The position numbers were made by a program, and so were the translations under genes. The notes under the pieces were generated by a model. It had not been told where the DNA came from and made no database searches. It was given only the letters and a program-made list of their open reading frames with translations. Positions 18,532 to 27,011 of a stretch of DNA of 64,000 nt are shown one piece after another (position 1 is the first letter of the stretch; each line of letters opens with the position of its first letter). Where the stretch lies: positions 19,169 through 83,168 of the forward strand of contig ONKF01000016.1 in the NCBI GenBank assembly GCA_900318335.1, given 5' to 3'. Source of the DNA: an uncultured Prevotellaceae bacterium. Its GTDB lineage: Bacteria; Bacteroidota; Bacteroidia; Bacteroidales; Muribaculaceae.

Positions 18532-19452
18532 ATGGAAGCAGATTCATTTGTGGCAATTGATTTTGAAACAGCGACCAGCGATAGATATTCTATCTGTGAA
18601 ATTGGTCTCTGCATAGTCAAAGATGGCAAAATTGTGAATTCTATTTCTTGGCTGGTACAACCACCCGAAAACGAATATGATGATTTCAATACTTACATCC
18701 ATGGTATAGATGCTAAAAAAACCGCCAATTCGCCCTTGTTCCCCGTGGTATGGAAAGAGGTTCTCCCGCTCATTGATCATCAAGTTGTTATTGCTCACAA
18801 TACAGCGTTCGACATGTACGCATTAAGGGACGCTCTAGACTACTACAAAATTGAATATCCAAACATACGGTGTTTTTGTTCGATGAGGTTAGCAAAACAG
18901 CTTGTTACGGGAACACCAAACTACACATTGCCTGTACTATATCAGCATCTTACTGGCAATGAGATTGGTGAACATCATCGCGCTGAATCTGATGCAAAGA
19001 ATTGCGCCACAATCTTCTTGAAATGCCTTGAACTATCAGAAACTAATATCGATGGACTAGAAGAAAAATACCATTTCTCATGTGGCTCATTTTCTTCTGA
19101 TTGTTTCATACCACAACGTGCCAAAAAAAAGGATAAAAAACTCATCATCCCTGAAGCAGCAGACACAAGCCACTTCGACGAAAACAATTATTTCTATGGC
19201 AAATCTGTTTGTTTTACTGGCACCTTTAGTTTTGCCAATCGCCAGCAACTTCTCCAGTGGGTTGCAGACATTGGGGGAACTCCCACTAATTCTGTAACCA
19301 GTAAAACTGATATTCTAGTCGTGGGACAGCAAGATTTCCGTATCGTTGGTAGCGATGGCATGAGCAGCAAACAAAAAAAAGCCCTTCAACTACTTGAAAA
19401 GGGACAAAATATAGAAGTATTATCTGAGAGTGATTTTCTTCAATTAAAGTAA
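18532..19452 (+). CDS. DEDDh exonuclease fused to BRCT domain
   Basis: 306 residues. The N-terminal half is a DnaQ/epsilon-like 3'-5' exonuclease with all expected acidic residues: AIDFETA (D and E), HNTAFDMYALRD (D) and EHHRAESDAKNC (H and D). The C-terminal 85 residues are a BRCT domain like that of NAD-dependent ligase (FYGKSVCFTGTFSFANRQQL, GGTPTNSVTSKTDILVVG). The combination suggests processing of DNA ends or nicks, but the role is unknown. The following coiled-coil gene starts 17 bases after the stop codon. Codon use is AT-rich against GC-rich neighbours, suggesting horizontal acquisition. Confidence 0.88.
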   Translation: MEADSFVAIDFETATSDRYSICEIGLCIVKDGKIVNSISWLVQPPENEYDDFNTYIHGIDAKKTANSPLFPVVWKEVLPLIDHQVVIAHNTAFDMYALRDALDYYKIEYPNIRCFCSMRLAKQLVTGTPNYTLPVLYQHLTGNEIGEHHRAESDAKNCATIFLKCLELSETNIDGLEEKYHFSCGSFSSDCFIPQRAKKKDKKLIIPEAADTSHFDENNYFYGKSVCFTGTFSFANRQQLLQWVADIGGTPTNSVTSKTDILVVGQQDFRIVGSDGMSSKQKKALQLLEKGQNIEVLSESDFLQLK

Positions 19453-19469
19453 ACTAAAATTACCTAATC

Positions 19470-19886
19470 ATGGAAAAAAAGGATATTATAGAGACCATCG
19501 ACCGCATTAACGATTATAGGTTCAAACGTTTCAGGCGAGATAACCTTAAAGAACAATTTGAGCGAATGAACTCCTTAGGGTATGAAATCACAGCTAAAGA
19601 CAGAAAAGAACTTCTGATAAAAGCCCAAAATGACTTAGATCTTATTGAGTCAGAAATTAAGGAATTGATTCAAGATATCAAACAACGATACGTGCTACAT
19701 CCTAAAGATATAGGACTGAAGCTCATTATTCTCTATATTGACCTTCTTGACATGGAGCCAATGCAGATGGAGAAGCACCGTCAAAAAATCAATACCCTTC
19801 GTCCAAAGGTGCTTGGTCTCATGAATGATATTGATAAGCTACGTAATGATAACGGTTTATTCGATGACCAAAAGTCAACCGAATAA
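19470..19886 (+). CDS. Coiled-coil protein of unknown function
   Basis: 138 residues, highly charged and almost wholly helical by eye (for example KELLIKAQNDLDLIESEIKELIQDIKQR), with no signal peptide or membrane segment. I do not recognise a family. It starts 17 bases after the exonuclease-BRCT gene, has the same AT-rich composition and is followed by a hairpin, so the two genes probably form one transfer and transcription unit. A role as a partner or regulator of the exonuclease is inference from position only. Confidence 0.7.
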   Translation: MEKKDIIETIDRINDYRFKRFRRDNLKEQFERMNSLGYEITAKDRKELLIKAQNDLDLIESEIKELIQDIKQRYVLHPKDIGLKLIILYIDLLDMEPMQMEKHRQKINTLRPKVLGLMNDIDKLRNDNGLFDDQKSTE

Positions 19887-19904
19887 ACCTCATTCATCAA
19901 TCAT

Positions 19905-19938
19905 CACTATTGGCAATCACATCTGTGATGCCAATAGT
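19905..19938 (+). terminator. Hairpin terminator after coiled-coil gene
   Basis: CACTATTGGC...GCCAATAGTG with inner TCAC/GTGA pairs (one bulged A). It lies between convergent genes, is followed by TCACTTTTCC, and probably serves the plus-strand pair. Confidence 0.65.
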
Positions 19939-19939
19939 G

Positions 19940-20350
19940 TCACTTTTCCTGTGATTGGAGAATATCCATCATTTCGGCAGGGGTCACCACAATGGGCTGC
20001 CTGGGGAAGTGCTTGATATTACCTGTCACAAGATAAGCACCCTCCTTGGACAGAGCCACCTCATAGAAAACAGCATCATCCAAATCCGGGAATGTTTCAC
20101 CACTTGACACACGTTCAGCCGAGATGCCTTTTTCAAGTATCGCATTTATAAAATAATCAACAATCCCAGATGTAAACCGAAATTTCGCACGCCCCAACAC
20201 GTCCTTATATTCGTTGATGATTTCAATATTATACAAAGGAACAATTCTATCCCTTAAAAAGGCTTCGATAACTCTGAGCGTTGCCGACTCGACATTACGA
20301 GTCAACAATGCTGATACAATCACATTTGTATCTATTACTGCATATATCAT
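19940..20350 (-). CDS. PIN-domain toxin of a type II toxin-antitoxin pair
   Basis: 136 residues. PIN-domain ribonuclease of the family often labelled putative toxin component, PIN family. Acidic active-site residues: D7 in VIDTNVIVSALL, E47 in EIINEYKDVL, and the FPDLDDAVFYEVAL cluster; the closing motif is YLVTGNIKHFP. Such toxins cleave RNA. The gene overlaps its antitoxin gene by four bases (ATGA), ensuring coupled translation. Located in the AT-rich island with the exonuclease-BRCT pair and convergent with it. Confidence 0.9.
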   Translation of the reverse strand: MIYAVIDTNVIVSALLTRNVESATLRVIEAFLRDRIVPLYNIEIINEYKDVLGRAKFRFTSGIVDYFINAILEKGISAERVSSGETFPDLDDAVFYEVALSKEGAYLVTGNIKHFPRQPIVVTPAEMMDILQSQEK

Positions 20351-20637
20351 TTGTGGGCTGATCGAGCTAAACTGATTTCCTGATTAATCTCTTCTAAACT
20401 CATCTCTGGAACGCCATTTCTCTGTGCCTCAGCTCGCAAAGCATAAAAAGCTGACAAACCATTCATAGGTTCTTCTTTGGCGGCTTTGATTTCAAAGGGG
20501 ATAGCCCGTTCACGGACTACCGCCTTGGCAAAGATATTCATTGCCGTATTCACACTCATGCCAAACTGCGAACACAACTCATCAAACGCAGCCTTTAAAC
20601 TAGCGTCCATGCGGACCGTAATTGATATTTGTGCCAT
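20347..20637 (-). CDS. RelB/DinJ-family antitoxin
   Basis: 96 residues. The N-terminal MAQISITVRMDASLKAAFDELCSQFGMSVNTAMNIFAKAVVRER is a ribbon-helix-helix DNA-binding domain typical of RelB/DinJ antitoxins; the C-terminal part (about 50-96) would wrap the PIN toxin. First gene of the pair, overlapping the toxin by four bases. RelB-type antitoxins usually pair with RelE/YafQ toxins; pairing with a PIN toxin is seen in Bacteroidetes too. Autoregulation through the inverted repeat at 20649-20718 is expected. Confidence 0.9.
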   Translation of the reverse strand: MAQISITVRMDASLKAAFDELCSQFGMSVNTAMNIFAKAVVRERAIPFEIKAAKEEPMNGLSAFYALRAEAQRNGVPEMSLEEINQEISLARSAHK

Positions 20638-20648
20638 AGTATTGAAAT

Positions 20649-20718
20649 AAATTTACGTCATTACGACCGCAAAATAAATATATTTTTAATTAATTTGCAA
20701 TCAAAATGACGTAAATTT
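20649..20718 (-). promoter_or_regulatory. Operator/promoter of the toxin-antitoxin pair
   Basis: A perfect 14-base inverted repeat, AAATTTACGTCATT at 20649-20662 and AATGACGTAAATTT at 20705-20718, encloses 42 very AT-rich bases. On the minus strand the enclosed part carries TTG (20700-20698) and, 20 bases on, TTATTTTG (20677-20670), close to the promoter consensus. The right arm abuts the -33 region and the left arm sits at the transcript start, so an antitoxin bound to both arms would bracket the promoter. Confidence 0.75.
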
Positions 20719-20796
20719 CACAAAAAATCGCTACTCAGTGATGCTAAACAAAGATTTAGTCCTCAGCAGAGTTTGAGATTACAGATTTTTATCTGT

Positions 20797-23352
20797 TCAG
20801 GTGCTCAGGATAAAGTCGATGAGGGCGTTGACGTCAGCGATGTTGGTTTCGCCATCACCGTTCACATCTCCTCTGTCACTTGCCGTTCCCGACAGGATCA
20901 TGTCGATAACCGCATTGATGTCGGCAATGTTGATCTCGCCGTCACCGTTGACGTCGCCCGATTGGTATGGCCTGTTCCTATAGACAAAGGATATGATAGG
21001 CCCATAGGCCGTATTGTGGCTGTTGCCGTCGAAATCCAGATAACTTGTCCTGCTACGGGCATAATAGGTGACACCGTCCTCCATGAGTTTGCCGTTCACC
21101 TTCATCTCTCCAGCAGTCAATGTGGTGGCATACTGGCCATTTTTCAACGTCTCGATAAAGCGGTTACGTGCCCATGTCGTCTCGCTTGGCGACACCTCGA
21201 TGACATAGGAAGTAGCCCACGCCTGGGGCTTGAGGGTAACGTGCTGGTCCTTATACAGTTCGCCGCCATCAATCGGGATTGCAAAATGCGCTGCCGCATG
21301 AGCCACCGAGAAACGCACCACGCCGCTGGTCATCGTCACGCCATCAACAGTGAGGATGACGCGGGCAAAATAGGTATTACCAGGCTCAAGCGATTCCTCG
21401 GGAATGACCAACGAGCCGGTGGCCGAAGTGCCTGTGAACACCATTTGGGTGAAGGCATCGTCGCTGGATACCTGCAGCGTCGCTTCATCATCACTGCCAC
21501 ACGTGTACCACTCGACAGTGACAGGCACATCCAGGTCCTCGCTGCCGTCGGCAGGAGATGTGATAGTGAGCAGCATCGGCGTGAAGGCACGCACCTCGCT
21601 CACGCCACTGTAGCAACTGTCGGCACACGACTGCACACGCCAGTATTGCGTTGTACCGTGAGAGAGCTTATTGAACAGCTGTGAGCTGGCCTCGGTTGAG
21701 GTGACCCTCACGCTCTCCACCACATAGCTGAAGTCAGGGCTGTTGGCCAGTTCGACAAGAAAACTGGTCGCTCCGAGCAACGGATGCCATGAGAAATTGA
21801 AGGGGGCGTCCACAATCGCGCCGTCGCTGGGACTGATGGGCACGGGATTGTCGAGCTGGTCAAGCTCCACGCTCAAGAAGGCTGGTTCCCACTCGTTGCC
21901 CACCCGGTCAAGCACACACACGGCAAACTGGTAGCCCTGGCGGAATTGTTCGGGAATCTCATAGGACGGCTCATAGGTCATGCCCAGCAGGTAATCGATT
22001 TGCCCCGTGAAGGTGCTCGTGTTCATCGTCATGGGGAAAGCATAGACCGTGTAACGGACATCGTCATAGCCCTCCCAGCTGATGGTGTTGCCCGTGCGGG
22101 CCAGGCCCTGCACCGCTCCCGGGTTGTAGCCCTCCTTCCATGGCATGACGGGCGGCAGCGCGGGATGGGTGAACACGGTGTTCTTGAGGTAATGGGCCAG
22201 CGAATAGCTGTTGAGGGCATACAGGTACTTGCACGAGTAGAAGATGGCACCGGGATTGCCGTCCATCGAACTGGTACGGTTGAGTTCGACCTCGTTGGCA
22301 AACTCCTTATACTGCACGTCGGTCGAGGCATTGGTCAACGACGATATCGACGATGAGATATAGACCTGGCGCTCAAACTTGGCCGCCACTTTACCCCACC
22401 AGGGCGTGATTTTACCATAGTCGGCCGTAGCGCCGATGGGCCAATAGACCTGAGGCGAGATGTAATCGATGCTCTGGTCTGAGAGCCAGGCCAACGGGTC
22501 GCTGAAGATGCCGTTATACTGCCAATCGCTGCCAGCAGGACACGGGTCCACGCCATACTGGCTTGCAACTGCCGAACTCGTGGCGGCCACACCAGCGGGC
22601 GAAATGCCATAACGCACCTCGGGACGGGTTTCCTGAATCATGTCATAGACGGCGCGCACCATGCGGTTGACATTATCACGGCGCCAGTCGCCAAACGAGA
22701 GCGTTGTGCCTGACGCCTGCCACTCGCCGTAGTCCTCGGCACTGGCATCGGTGGGGATGTTTTGCGGATAGAAATAGTCGTCATAGAGGATTCCATCCAC
22801 ATCATAATTGGTGATGATCTCCTTGCAGACGGCAACGATGCGGTCGATGGTGCGTTGCTGGCCAGGGTCAAGGATAATGGTTGAGCCATAGGTGAGCAAC
22901 CAGCCGTCCTCCTTGAGTTCCTGGTCCTGAGGCGTGTTCCAGTCGGTGCCTGTGCTCCAGCGGTAAGGATTGACCCACGCATGGCACTCCATGCCGCGCT
23001 TGTGGCAGCCCTCGACAACATACTGCAAGGGGTCAAATCCGGGGTCCTGGCCGCGATGGCCCGTCAAGTAACTCGACCAGGGCTCCAAGCTCGACTGGTA
23101 CATCGCGTCACACATCGAGCGCACCTGGAAATTGACCGCATTGAAATTGTTGACTTGCAACGAGTCGAGCAAGCGGTCCATCTGCTCCATCTGCTTGGTG
23201 GCGCCAGCCCCCTGTGAGGGCCAGTCCAGGCACCATACGGTAGCTATCCATGCTGAGCGGAACTCACGCTTGGGCGTACCATAGGCCCAGGCCTGCATCA
23301 TCCACACCGCTGCCAGTGATACCATCAAAAAAATTGACCAAAACCGTTTCAT
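20797..23352 (-). CDS. Secreted GHL10-type glycoside hydrolase with fibronectin-like and dockerin repeats
   Basis: 851 residues. Signal peptide MKRFWSIFLMVSLAAVWMMQAWA. Residues about 30-400 are the family-10-like (GHL10/DUF187) hydrolase: KREFRSAWIATVWCLDWPS, FNAVNFQVRSMCDAMY, HAWVNPYRW, DVDGILYDDYFYP, YISPQVYWP. The enzyme class acts on glycans, some members on peptidoglycan; the substrate here is not known. Residues about 410-795 contain three or more fibronectin type III-like or Ig-like modules. The last 55 residues hold two dockerin repeats (GDVNGDGEINIADINAVID, GDVNGDGETNIADVNALID), ending four residues before the stop. Likely secreted or surface-attached through the dockerin. Preceded by promoter box at 23398. 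Confidence 0.9.
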   Translation of the reverse strand: MKRFWSIFLMVSLAAVWMMQAWAYGTPKREFRSAWIATVWCLDWPSQGAGATKQMEQMDRLLDSLQVNNFNAVNFQVRSMCDAMYQSSLEPWSSYLTGHRGQDPGFDPLQYVVEGCHKRGMECHAWVNPYRWSTGTDWNTPQDQELKEDGWLLTYGSTIILDPGQQRTIDRIVAVCKEIITNYDVDGILYDDYFYPQNIPTDASAEDYGEWQASGTTLSFGDWRRDNVNRMVRAVYDMIQETRPEVRYGISPAGVAATSSAVASQYGVDPCPAGSDWQYNGIFSDPLAWLSDQSIDYISPQVYWPIGATADYGKITPWWGKVAAKFERQVYISSSISSLTNASTDVQYKEFANEVELNRTSSMDGNPGAIFYSCKYLYALNSYSLAHYLKNTVFTHPALPPVMPWKEGYNPGAVQGLARTGNTISWEGYDDVRYTVYAFPMTMNTSTFTGQIDYLLGMTYEPSYEIPEQFRQGYQFAVCVLDRVGNEWEPAFLSVELDQLDNPVPISPSDGAIVDAPFNFSWHPLLGATSFLVELANSPDFSYVVESVRVTSTEASSQLFNKLSHGTTQYWRVQSCADSCYSGVSEVRAFTPMLLTITSPADGSEDLDVPVTVEWYTCGSDDEATLQVSSDDAFTQMVFTGTSATGSLVIPEESLEPGNTYFARVILTVDGVTMTSGVVRFSVAHAAAHFAIPIDGGELYKDQHVTLKPQAWATSYVIEVSPSETTWARNRFIETLKNGQYATTLTAGEMKVNGKLMEDGVTYYARSRTSYLDFDGNSHNTAYGPIISFVYRNRPYQSGDVNGDGEINIADINAVIDMILSGTASDRGDVNGDGETNIADVNALIDFILST

Positions 23353-23397
23353 ATCCTAAATTATTGTAGTTAATCGTTAAAATACATTTACACACGG

Positions 23398-23405
23398 CAA
23401 AGATA
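23398..23405 (-). promoter_or_regulatory. Promoter box for GHL10 gene
   Basis: Minus-strand TATCTTTG fits TAnnTTTG and lies 46 bases before the start at 23352, immediately after the terminator of the upstream SRPBCC gene. Confidence 0.65.
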
Positions 23406-23409
23406 GCGC

Positions 23410-23439
23410 AAAAAAAGCGCAACCACAAGCGGTTGCGCT
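23410..23439 (-). terminator. Intrinsic terminator after SRPBCC gene
   Basis: On the minus strand AGCGCAACC-GCTTGT-GGTTGCGCT, a perfect nine-pair stem, followed by seven T. It separates the pyrE-SRPBCC unit from the GHL10 gene. Confidence 0.88.
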
Positions 23440-23470
23440 CTTACTTATAGTTATTTAACGATTCTACGTC

Positions 23471-23914
23471 CTACAATCTGTCAAAGGGGATACGCGCCAG
23501 CAGTTCGCCAAAGCGGTTGGCTCCCTCTTGAAGCTGTCCCTCGACCATCTTGCGCAGGAAGAACGGCAGCTGCAACTGCAACTCGGCAGTGCTCATCGTC
23601 GTGGCATCTGGCTGAGCCTCGAGGTTGATGACCATGTTGATGGGCACGGGAGACTGCGATGCGGTATAAACCACGCGTTGCCCCTCGACGCTGTTCTCAT
23701 GGTCGAGCGCAAGGGTCACCTCGCCCATGGGAGACTGGATAGAGATTGAATCCTCGCCAAACTTGACCGTATCAAGGTGCTGACGGGCTTCGCCCTGAAT
23801 CTTGTCGGCATGCTCTTCGATGAGCTGCTGGATCAGCGAGGGATTAGTGAGTTTGCCATATATAGTTGCTGCATCACACGCGATAGCGTGGGGAGTGCTC
23901 TTGAATGATTCCAT
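23471..23914 (-). CDS. SRPBCC-like protein downstream of pyrE
   Basis: 147 residues, cytosolic, no signal peptide. The pattern MESFKSTPHAIACDAATIYGKLTNPSLIQQLIEEH followed by alternating strands (SISIQSPMGEVTLALDHE, RVVYTASQSPVPINMVINLE, STAELQLQLPFFLRKMVEGQLQEG) fits the START/SRPBCC hydrophobic-pocket fold. It lies 35 bases after pyrE, the position where, as I recall, Bacteroides genomes also carry such a gene. Ligand and role unknown; a link to pyrimidine metabolism is only suggested by position. Confidence 0.78.
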   Translation of the reverse strand: MESFKSTPHAIACDAATIYGKLTNPSLIQQLIEEHADKIQGEARQHLDTVKFGEDSISIQSPMGEVTLALDHENSVEGQRVVYTASQSPVPINMVINLEAQPDATTMSTAELQLQLPFFLRKMVEGQLQEGANRFGELLARIPFDRL

Positions 23915-23949
23915 TTCAGTTGTCAGTTATAAGTTTTCAGTTTACAGTC

Positions 23950-24603
23950 TTAATCAACGGCATCAAAGCCTGCGGGTGCCCAATTCTCAGGGTCGCTGTG
24001 CCACTGTTGCAGAGTCTCGGCATCGGCCTGGGTAACGTTGCCGCTGTCCATGGCCACATCAAGCATCGTCTCAAAATTGGTCAGCGTGATAATGGGCAGT
24101 TTGGCACGCTTGAGCCCCTTGGCAGCGCCCGAGAACTGATAGTCAAAGATGACCACCGCTCCCAATACGATACCCCCGGCCTCGCGCACGGTGTTGAGGC
24201 ACTTCAGGCAGTTATTTCCAGTCGAGAGCTGATCCTCGATGAGAACAACCTTCTGACCAGGCTTGATATCACCCTCGATGAGGTTTTCCAGGCCATGGTC
24301 CTTGGGCGTGGAGCGCACATAGACCATGGGCAATGCGAGGGAGTCGGCAACGAGGGCGCCATGGGCAATGGCACCTGTGGCGATACCGGCAATAACGTCA
24401 GCATCCCCGAAATTCTCCATGATGAGCCTTGCCATCTCCACTTTAATCAGGTTACGCACCTCGGGATAGGACAGGGTCATTCTCAGGTCGGTATATATCG
24501 GTGAATTCCAGCCTGTGGCCCATGCAAACGGGCTGTCGGGCTGTAACTTGATTGCACTGATCTGCATCAGTTTCTCGGCAAGTAGGGTATCTAATTTTTT
24601 CAT
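23950..24603 (-). CDS. pyrE: Orotate phosphoribosyltransferase
   Basis: Transfers a ribose 5-phosphate from PRPP to orotate to give OMP in de novo pyrimidine synthesis. 217 residues from MKKLDTLLAEKLMQISAIKL; starts at 24612 (MTKMKK) or 24666 are possible but add residues not usual in the family. The signature regions are SPFAWATGWNSPIYTDLR, IAGIATGAIAHGALVADSL and the PRPP-binding loop VVLIEDQLSTG. C-terminal tail NVTQADAETLQQWHSDPENW is typical of the long PyrE type. First gene of a two-gene unit with the SRPBCC gene, divergent from the patatin operon. Confidence 0.94.
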   Translation of the reverse strand: MKKLDTLLAEKLMQISAIKLQPDSPFAWATGWNSPIYTDLRMTLSYPEVRNLIKVEMARLIMENFGDADVIAGIATGAIAHGALVADSLALPMVYVRSTPKDHGLENLIEGDIKPGQKVVLIEDQLSTGNNCLKCLNTVREAGGIVLGAVVIFDYQFSGAAKGLKRAKLPIITLTNFETMLDVAMDSGNVTQADAETLQQWHSDPENWAPAGFDAVD

Positions 24604-24740
24604 CTTGGTCATTAAAGGTTCAAAAAGATTTGCGAAATTAGCAAAATAATTGCGGTTACACCACACTTCTCAACAAGAAAAAACCAAAAAACTTGTTAAA
24701 GCGGCAACAACTGCCCAAAACATGACTCGCCGACAGATTA

Positions 24741-24771
24741 TTTGCCATGTCAGAAATAATCATTAACTTTG
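24741..24771 (+). promoter_or_regulatory. Promoter of patatin-recX-comF operon
   Basis: TTTG at 24741-24744, 19 bases, then TAACTTTG at 24764-24771: both elements of the Bacteroidetes promoter at standard spacing, 32 bases before the start codon. Confidence 0.78.
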
Positions 24772-24802
24772 CAGTGAACAAACTACACATCTGTTATAGA
24801 AT

Positions 24803-25696
24803 ATGACAAATGGCAAAACGGGCATCGTACTGGAGGGCGGTGGCATGCGCGGCATGTACACGTGCGGCATCCTGGACGTGCTCATGGAAAATCACATCTA
24901 TCTCGACGGCATGGTTGGCGTGTCGGCGGGTATCGCTTTTGGCTGCAACTTCAAGTCCGGGCAAGTTGGCCGCGCCTTGCGTTACAACGTGCGTTTCGCC
25001 AGGGACCGCCGTTATAGCGGAATGTGGTCCTTGCTGAAAACCGGCAACTACTACAATGCCTGGTTTGCTTACCACATGGTACCCAAGCATTACGATATAT
25101 TCGACTACAACGCCTTTGAGGACTCTCCCATGGAATGCTACGCGGTCTGCTTCGACGTGAACACGGGTGAAGGCGTCTATCATCGGCTGGACCGGGTGAA
25201 TGACGATTTCTTTGAGTGGATTCGCGCTTCGGCTTCCATGCCCGTGGTCGCACAGCCAGTCGAGGTGGGCGGACACCACTTGCTCGACGGGGGCCTGGCC
25301 GATTCCATCCCCCTGGAGTTCATGATGAACAAGGGATATGAACGCAATGTGGTGATTCTCACGCGCGAGGACGGCTACCGCAAGACGGCCGAACACGGCT
25401 TGTGGCTCATGAAACCGCTGCTACGCAAGTATCCCAAGGTCATCGAGGCTCTGCAGCACCGTCCTGCCCTGTACAACAAGCAGCTGCAGCTGGTGAAGGA
25501 GCAGGAGCGCAAGGGAACGGCATTTGTCTTCAGGCCCTTGAAGCCGCTGGACGTGAGCCGCACCACCCATGACACCAAGGAGATGAACCGTGTCTACCAG
25601 CAGGGTCGTGAGGAGGCGTTGCAACGCCTCGGTGAACTCAAGAAGTTTCTTGCGGGAGAGGAAGAGACGTCCACACCTGACCAGAACCATGAATAA
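24803..25696 (+). CDS. Patatin-like phospholipase
   Basis: 297 residues of the RssA/YlbK-like patatin group. Oxyanion loop LEGGGMRGMYTCGIL (about 10-24), nucleophile S41 in GVSAG, catalytic aspartate D162 in LLDGGLADSIP. These enzymes hydrolyse acyl esters of phospholipids or other lipids; no signal peptide, so cytosolic or membrane-associated. The C-terminal third is helical and charged. The stop codon overlaps recX by eight bases, making it the first gene of a tight three-gene operon. Confidence 0.9.
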   Translation: MTNGKTGIVLEGGGMRGMYTCGILDVLMENHIYLDGMVGVSAGIAFGCNFKSGQVGRALRYNVRFARDRRYSGMWSLLKTGNYYNAWFAYHMVPKHYDIFDYNAFEDSPMECYAVCFDVNTGEGVYHRLDRVNDDFFEWIRASASMPVVAQPVEVGGHHLLDGGLADSIPLEFMMNKGYERNVVILTREDGYRKTAEHGLWLMKPLLRKYPKVIEALQHRPALYNKQLQLVKEQERKGTAFVFRPLKPLDVSRTTHDTKEMNRVYQQGREEALQRLGELKKFLAGEEETSTPDQNHE

Positions 25697-26183
25697 CCCC
25701 AGACAGCCCCTCACTCCAGCCCAGGCGATGAACCGTGCTGCCGCACTGTGCGCTCGCAGTGAGCAGGCGCCAGGCGACATCCGCGAGAAGCTGTACAAGT
25801 GGGGACTGAACAGCAATGACGTGAACCAGATTCTGAACCAGCTCATCGGGCAAGGCTTTCTTGACGAGCGGCGGTATGCCACAGCTTTTGTCAAGGACAG
25901 GTTTGCCTTCAACGGTTGGGGCAAGATCAAGATAGCCCACCAACTACGGCAAAAGAGCATCCCCACCGAGGTGATTGACGAGGCAATGAACGCAATCGAC
26001 GACGAGGCCTACCGTGAACGCCTCATTGAATTGCTGCGCAGCAAGTGGCGCACAGTCAAGAGCCGCGAACCTCGTGCAGCATGGGCGGCGATGATGCGAT
26101 TTGCGGCATCAAGAGGTTTTGAGGCGGCGCTGTCCAGTGAGTGTGTCAAGCAAGTGACCCGTATTGATGCTGAAGACGATTAA
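25689..26183 (+). CDS. recX: Regulatory protein RecX
   Basis: RecX binds along RecA filaments and modulates recombination. 164 residues from MNNPRQPLTPAQAMNRAA; an upstream in-frame start at 25590 is rejected because it lies wholly within the patatin gene. Tandem three-helix repeats are visible: CARSEQAPGDIREKLYKWG, LIGQGFLDERRYATAFVKDR (the most conserved RecX motif) and GWGKIKIAHQLRQKSIP. Overlaps the patatin gene by 8 bases and comF by 17, so translation is coupled. recA itself is 17 kb away at 42699. Confidence 0.9.
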   Translation: MNNPRQPLTPAQAMNRAAALCARSEQAPGDIREKLYKWGLNSNDVNQILNQLIGQGFLDERRYATAFVKDRFAFNGWGKIKIAHQLRQKSIPTEVIDEAMNAIDDEAYRERLIELLRSKWRTVKSREPRAAWAAMMRFAASRGFEAALSSECVKQVTRIDAEDD

Positions 26184-26874
26184 ACAATGGCTGAATGCTG
26201 CCACCGATGTGGTGATGCCACGTGTCTGCCCCGTGTGCGGAAAAGCCCTCGACAGCGATGAGCAGTGGTTGTGCCGCAAGTGCCTGGCATCTCTGCCGCG
26301 CACCCATTATGAGGACGTGGATTTCAACACCATGGAACAGCACTTCGCCGGCAAGGTGCGCATTGAACGTGCCACTGCCTATTTCTTCTACGAGAAAGGC
26401 TCTCCCTATGCCTCTATCCTGCACGATATCAAGTACCACAGCACGCCCAAGATGGGACGATGGCTCACGGCACGCGCCGTGCGCGATATGGAAGCGAGCC
26501 ATTTCTTTGACGGCATCGACATGGTTACCGCTGTCCCCCTGCACCGCAGCAAACTCGCCCACCGCGGCTACAACCAGAGCGAGTACCTGGCCCGAGGCAT
26601 CGCCGACGCCTTAAGTATCCCCTATCTCGAAACGCTGAAAGCCATTCGCCCCCACTCCACCCAGACCCACAAAGGCGCCCTTGAACGCTGGCAGAACATC
26701 CAGGGCAACTACGCACTCAACAAAAATGCCGACCTCCTGGCCGGCAAGCACATTCTCCTGGTTGATGACGTTATCACTACGGGTTCGACACTCATCGCGT
26801 GTGCCACCCAACTCAAGGCGATTCCCGAAGTAAAAGTGTCCCTCTTCACGTTAGCCGCAGCAAGACTCGAGTGA
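26167..26874 (+). CDS. ComF family phosphoribosyltransferase-like protein
   Basis: 235 residues. N-terminal zinc ribbon with two cysteine pairs (CPVCGK and CRKC), central [24 protein letters not shown] typical of ComF/GntX, and a PRPP-binding-type loop [19 protein letters not shown] near residue 200. In naturally transformable bacteria ComF helps handle imported single-stranded DNA; elsewhere its role is unclear. The ATG at 26167 is preferred over the adjacent TTG. Last gene of the patatin-recX-comF operon, overlapping recX by 17 bases, and followed at once by a tandem-repeat array. The link with recX fits a DNA uptake or recombination role. Confidence 0.9.
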   Translation: MLKTIKQWLNAATDVVMPRVCPVCGKALDSDEQWLCRKCLASLPRTHYEDVDFNTMEQHFAGKVRIERATAYFFYEKGSPYASILHDIKYHSTPKMGRWLTARAVRDMEASHFFDGIDMVTAVPLHRSKLAHRGYNQSEYLARGIADALSIPYLETLKAIRPHSTQTHKGALERWQNIQGNYALNKNADLLAGKHILLVDDVITTGSTLIACATQLKAIPEVKVSLFTLAAARLE

Positions 26875-26888
26875 TCCTTCGGTAATAT

Positions 26889-27008
26889 GGTGGATAGGTG
26901 GATGGGTGAATGGGTGGATAGGTGGATGGGTGAATGGGTGGATAGGTGGATAGGTGGATAAGTGGATGGGTGGATGGGTGGATGGGTGGATGGGTGGATG
27001 GGTGGATG
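26889..27008. repeat. Minisatellite, 15 x 8 bp (GGTGGATR)
   Basis: Fifteen uninterrupted eight-base units, mostly GGTGGATG or GGTGGATA, with two GGTGAATG and one AGTGGATG. Units 1-3 and 4-6 repeat as a 24-base higher-order block, and units 11-15 are identical, as expected of replication slippage. It fills the whole gap between the comF stop and the stop of the four-helix-bundle gene. Confidence 0.95.
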
Positions 27009-27011
27009 GGG

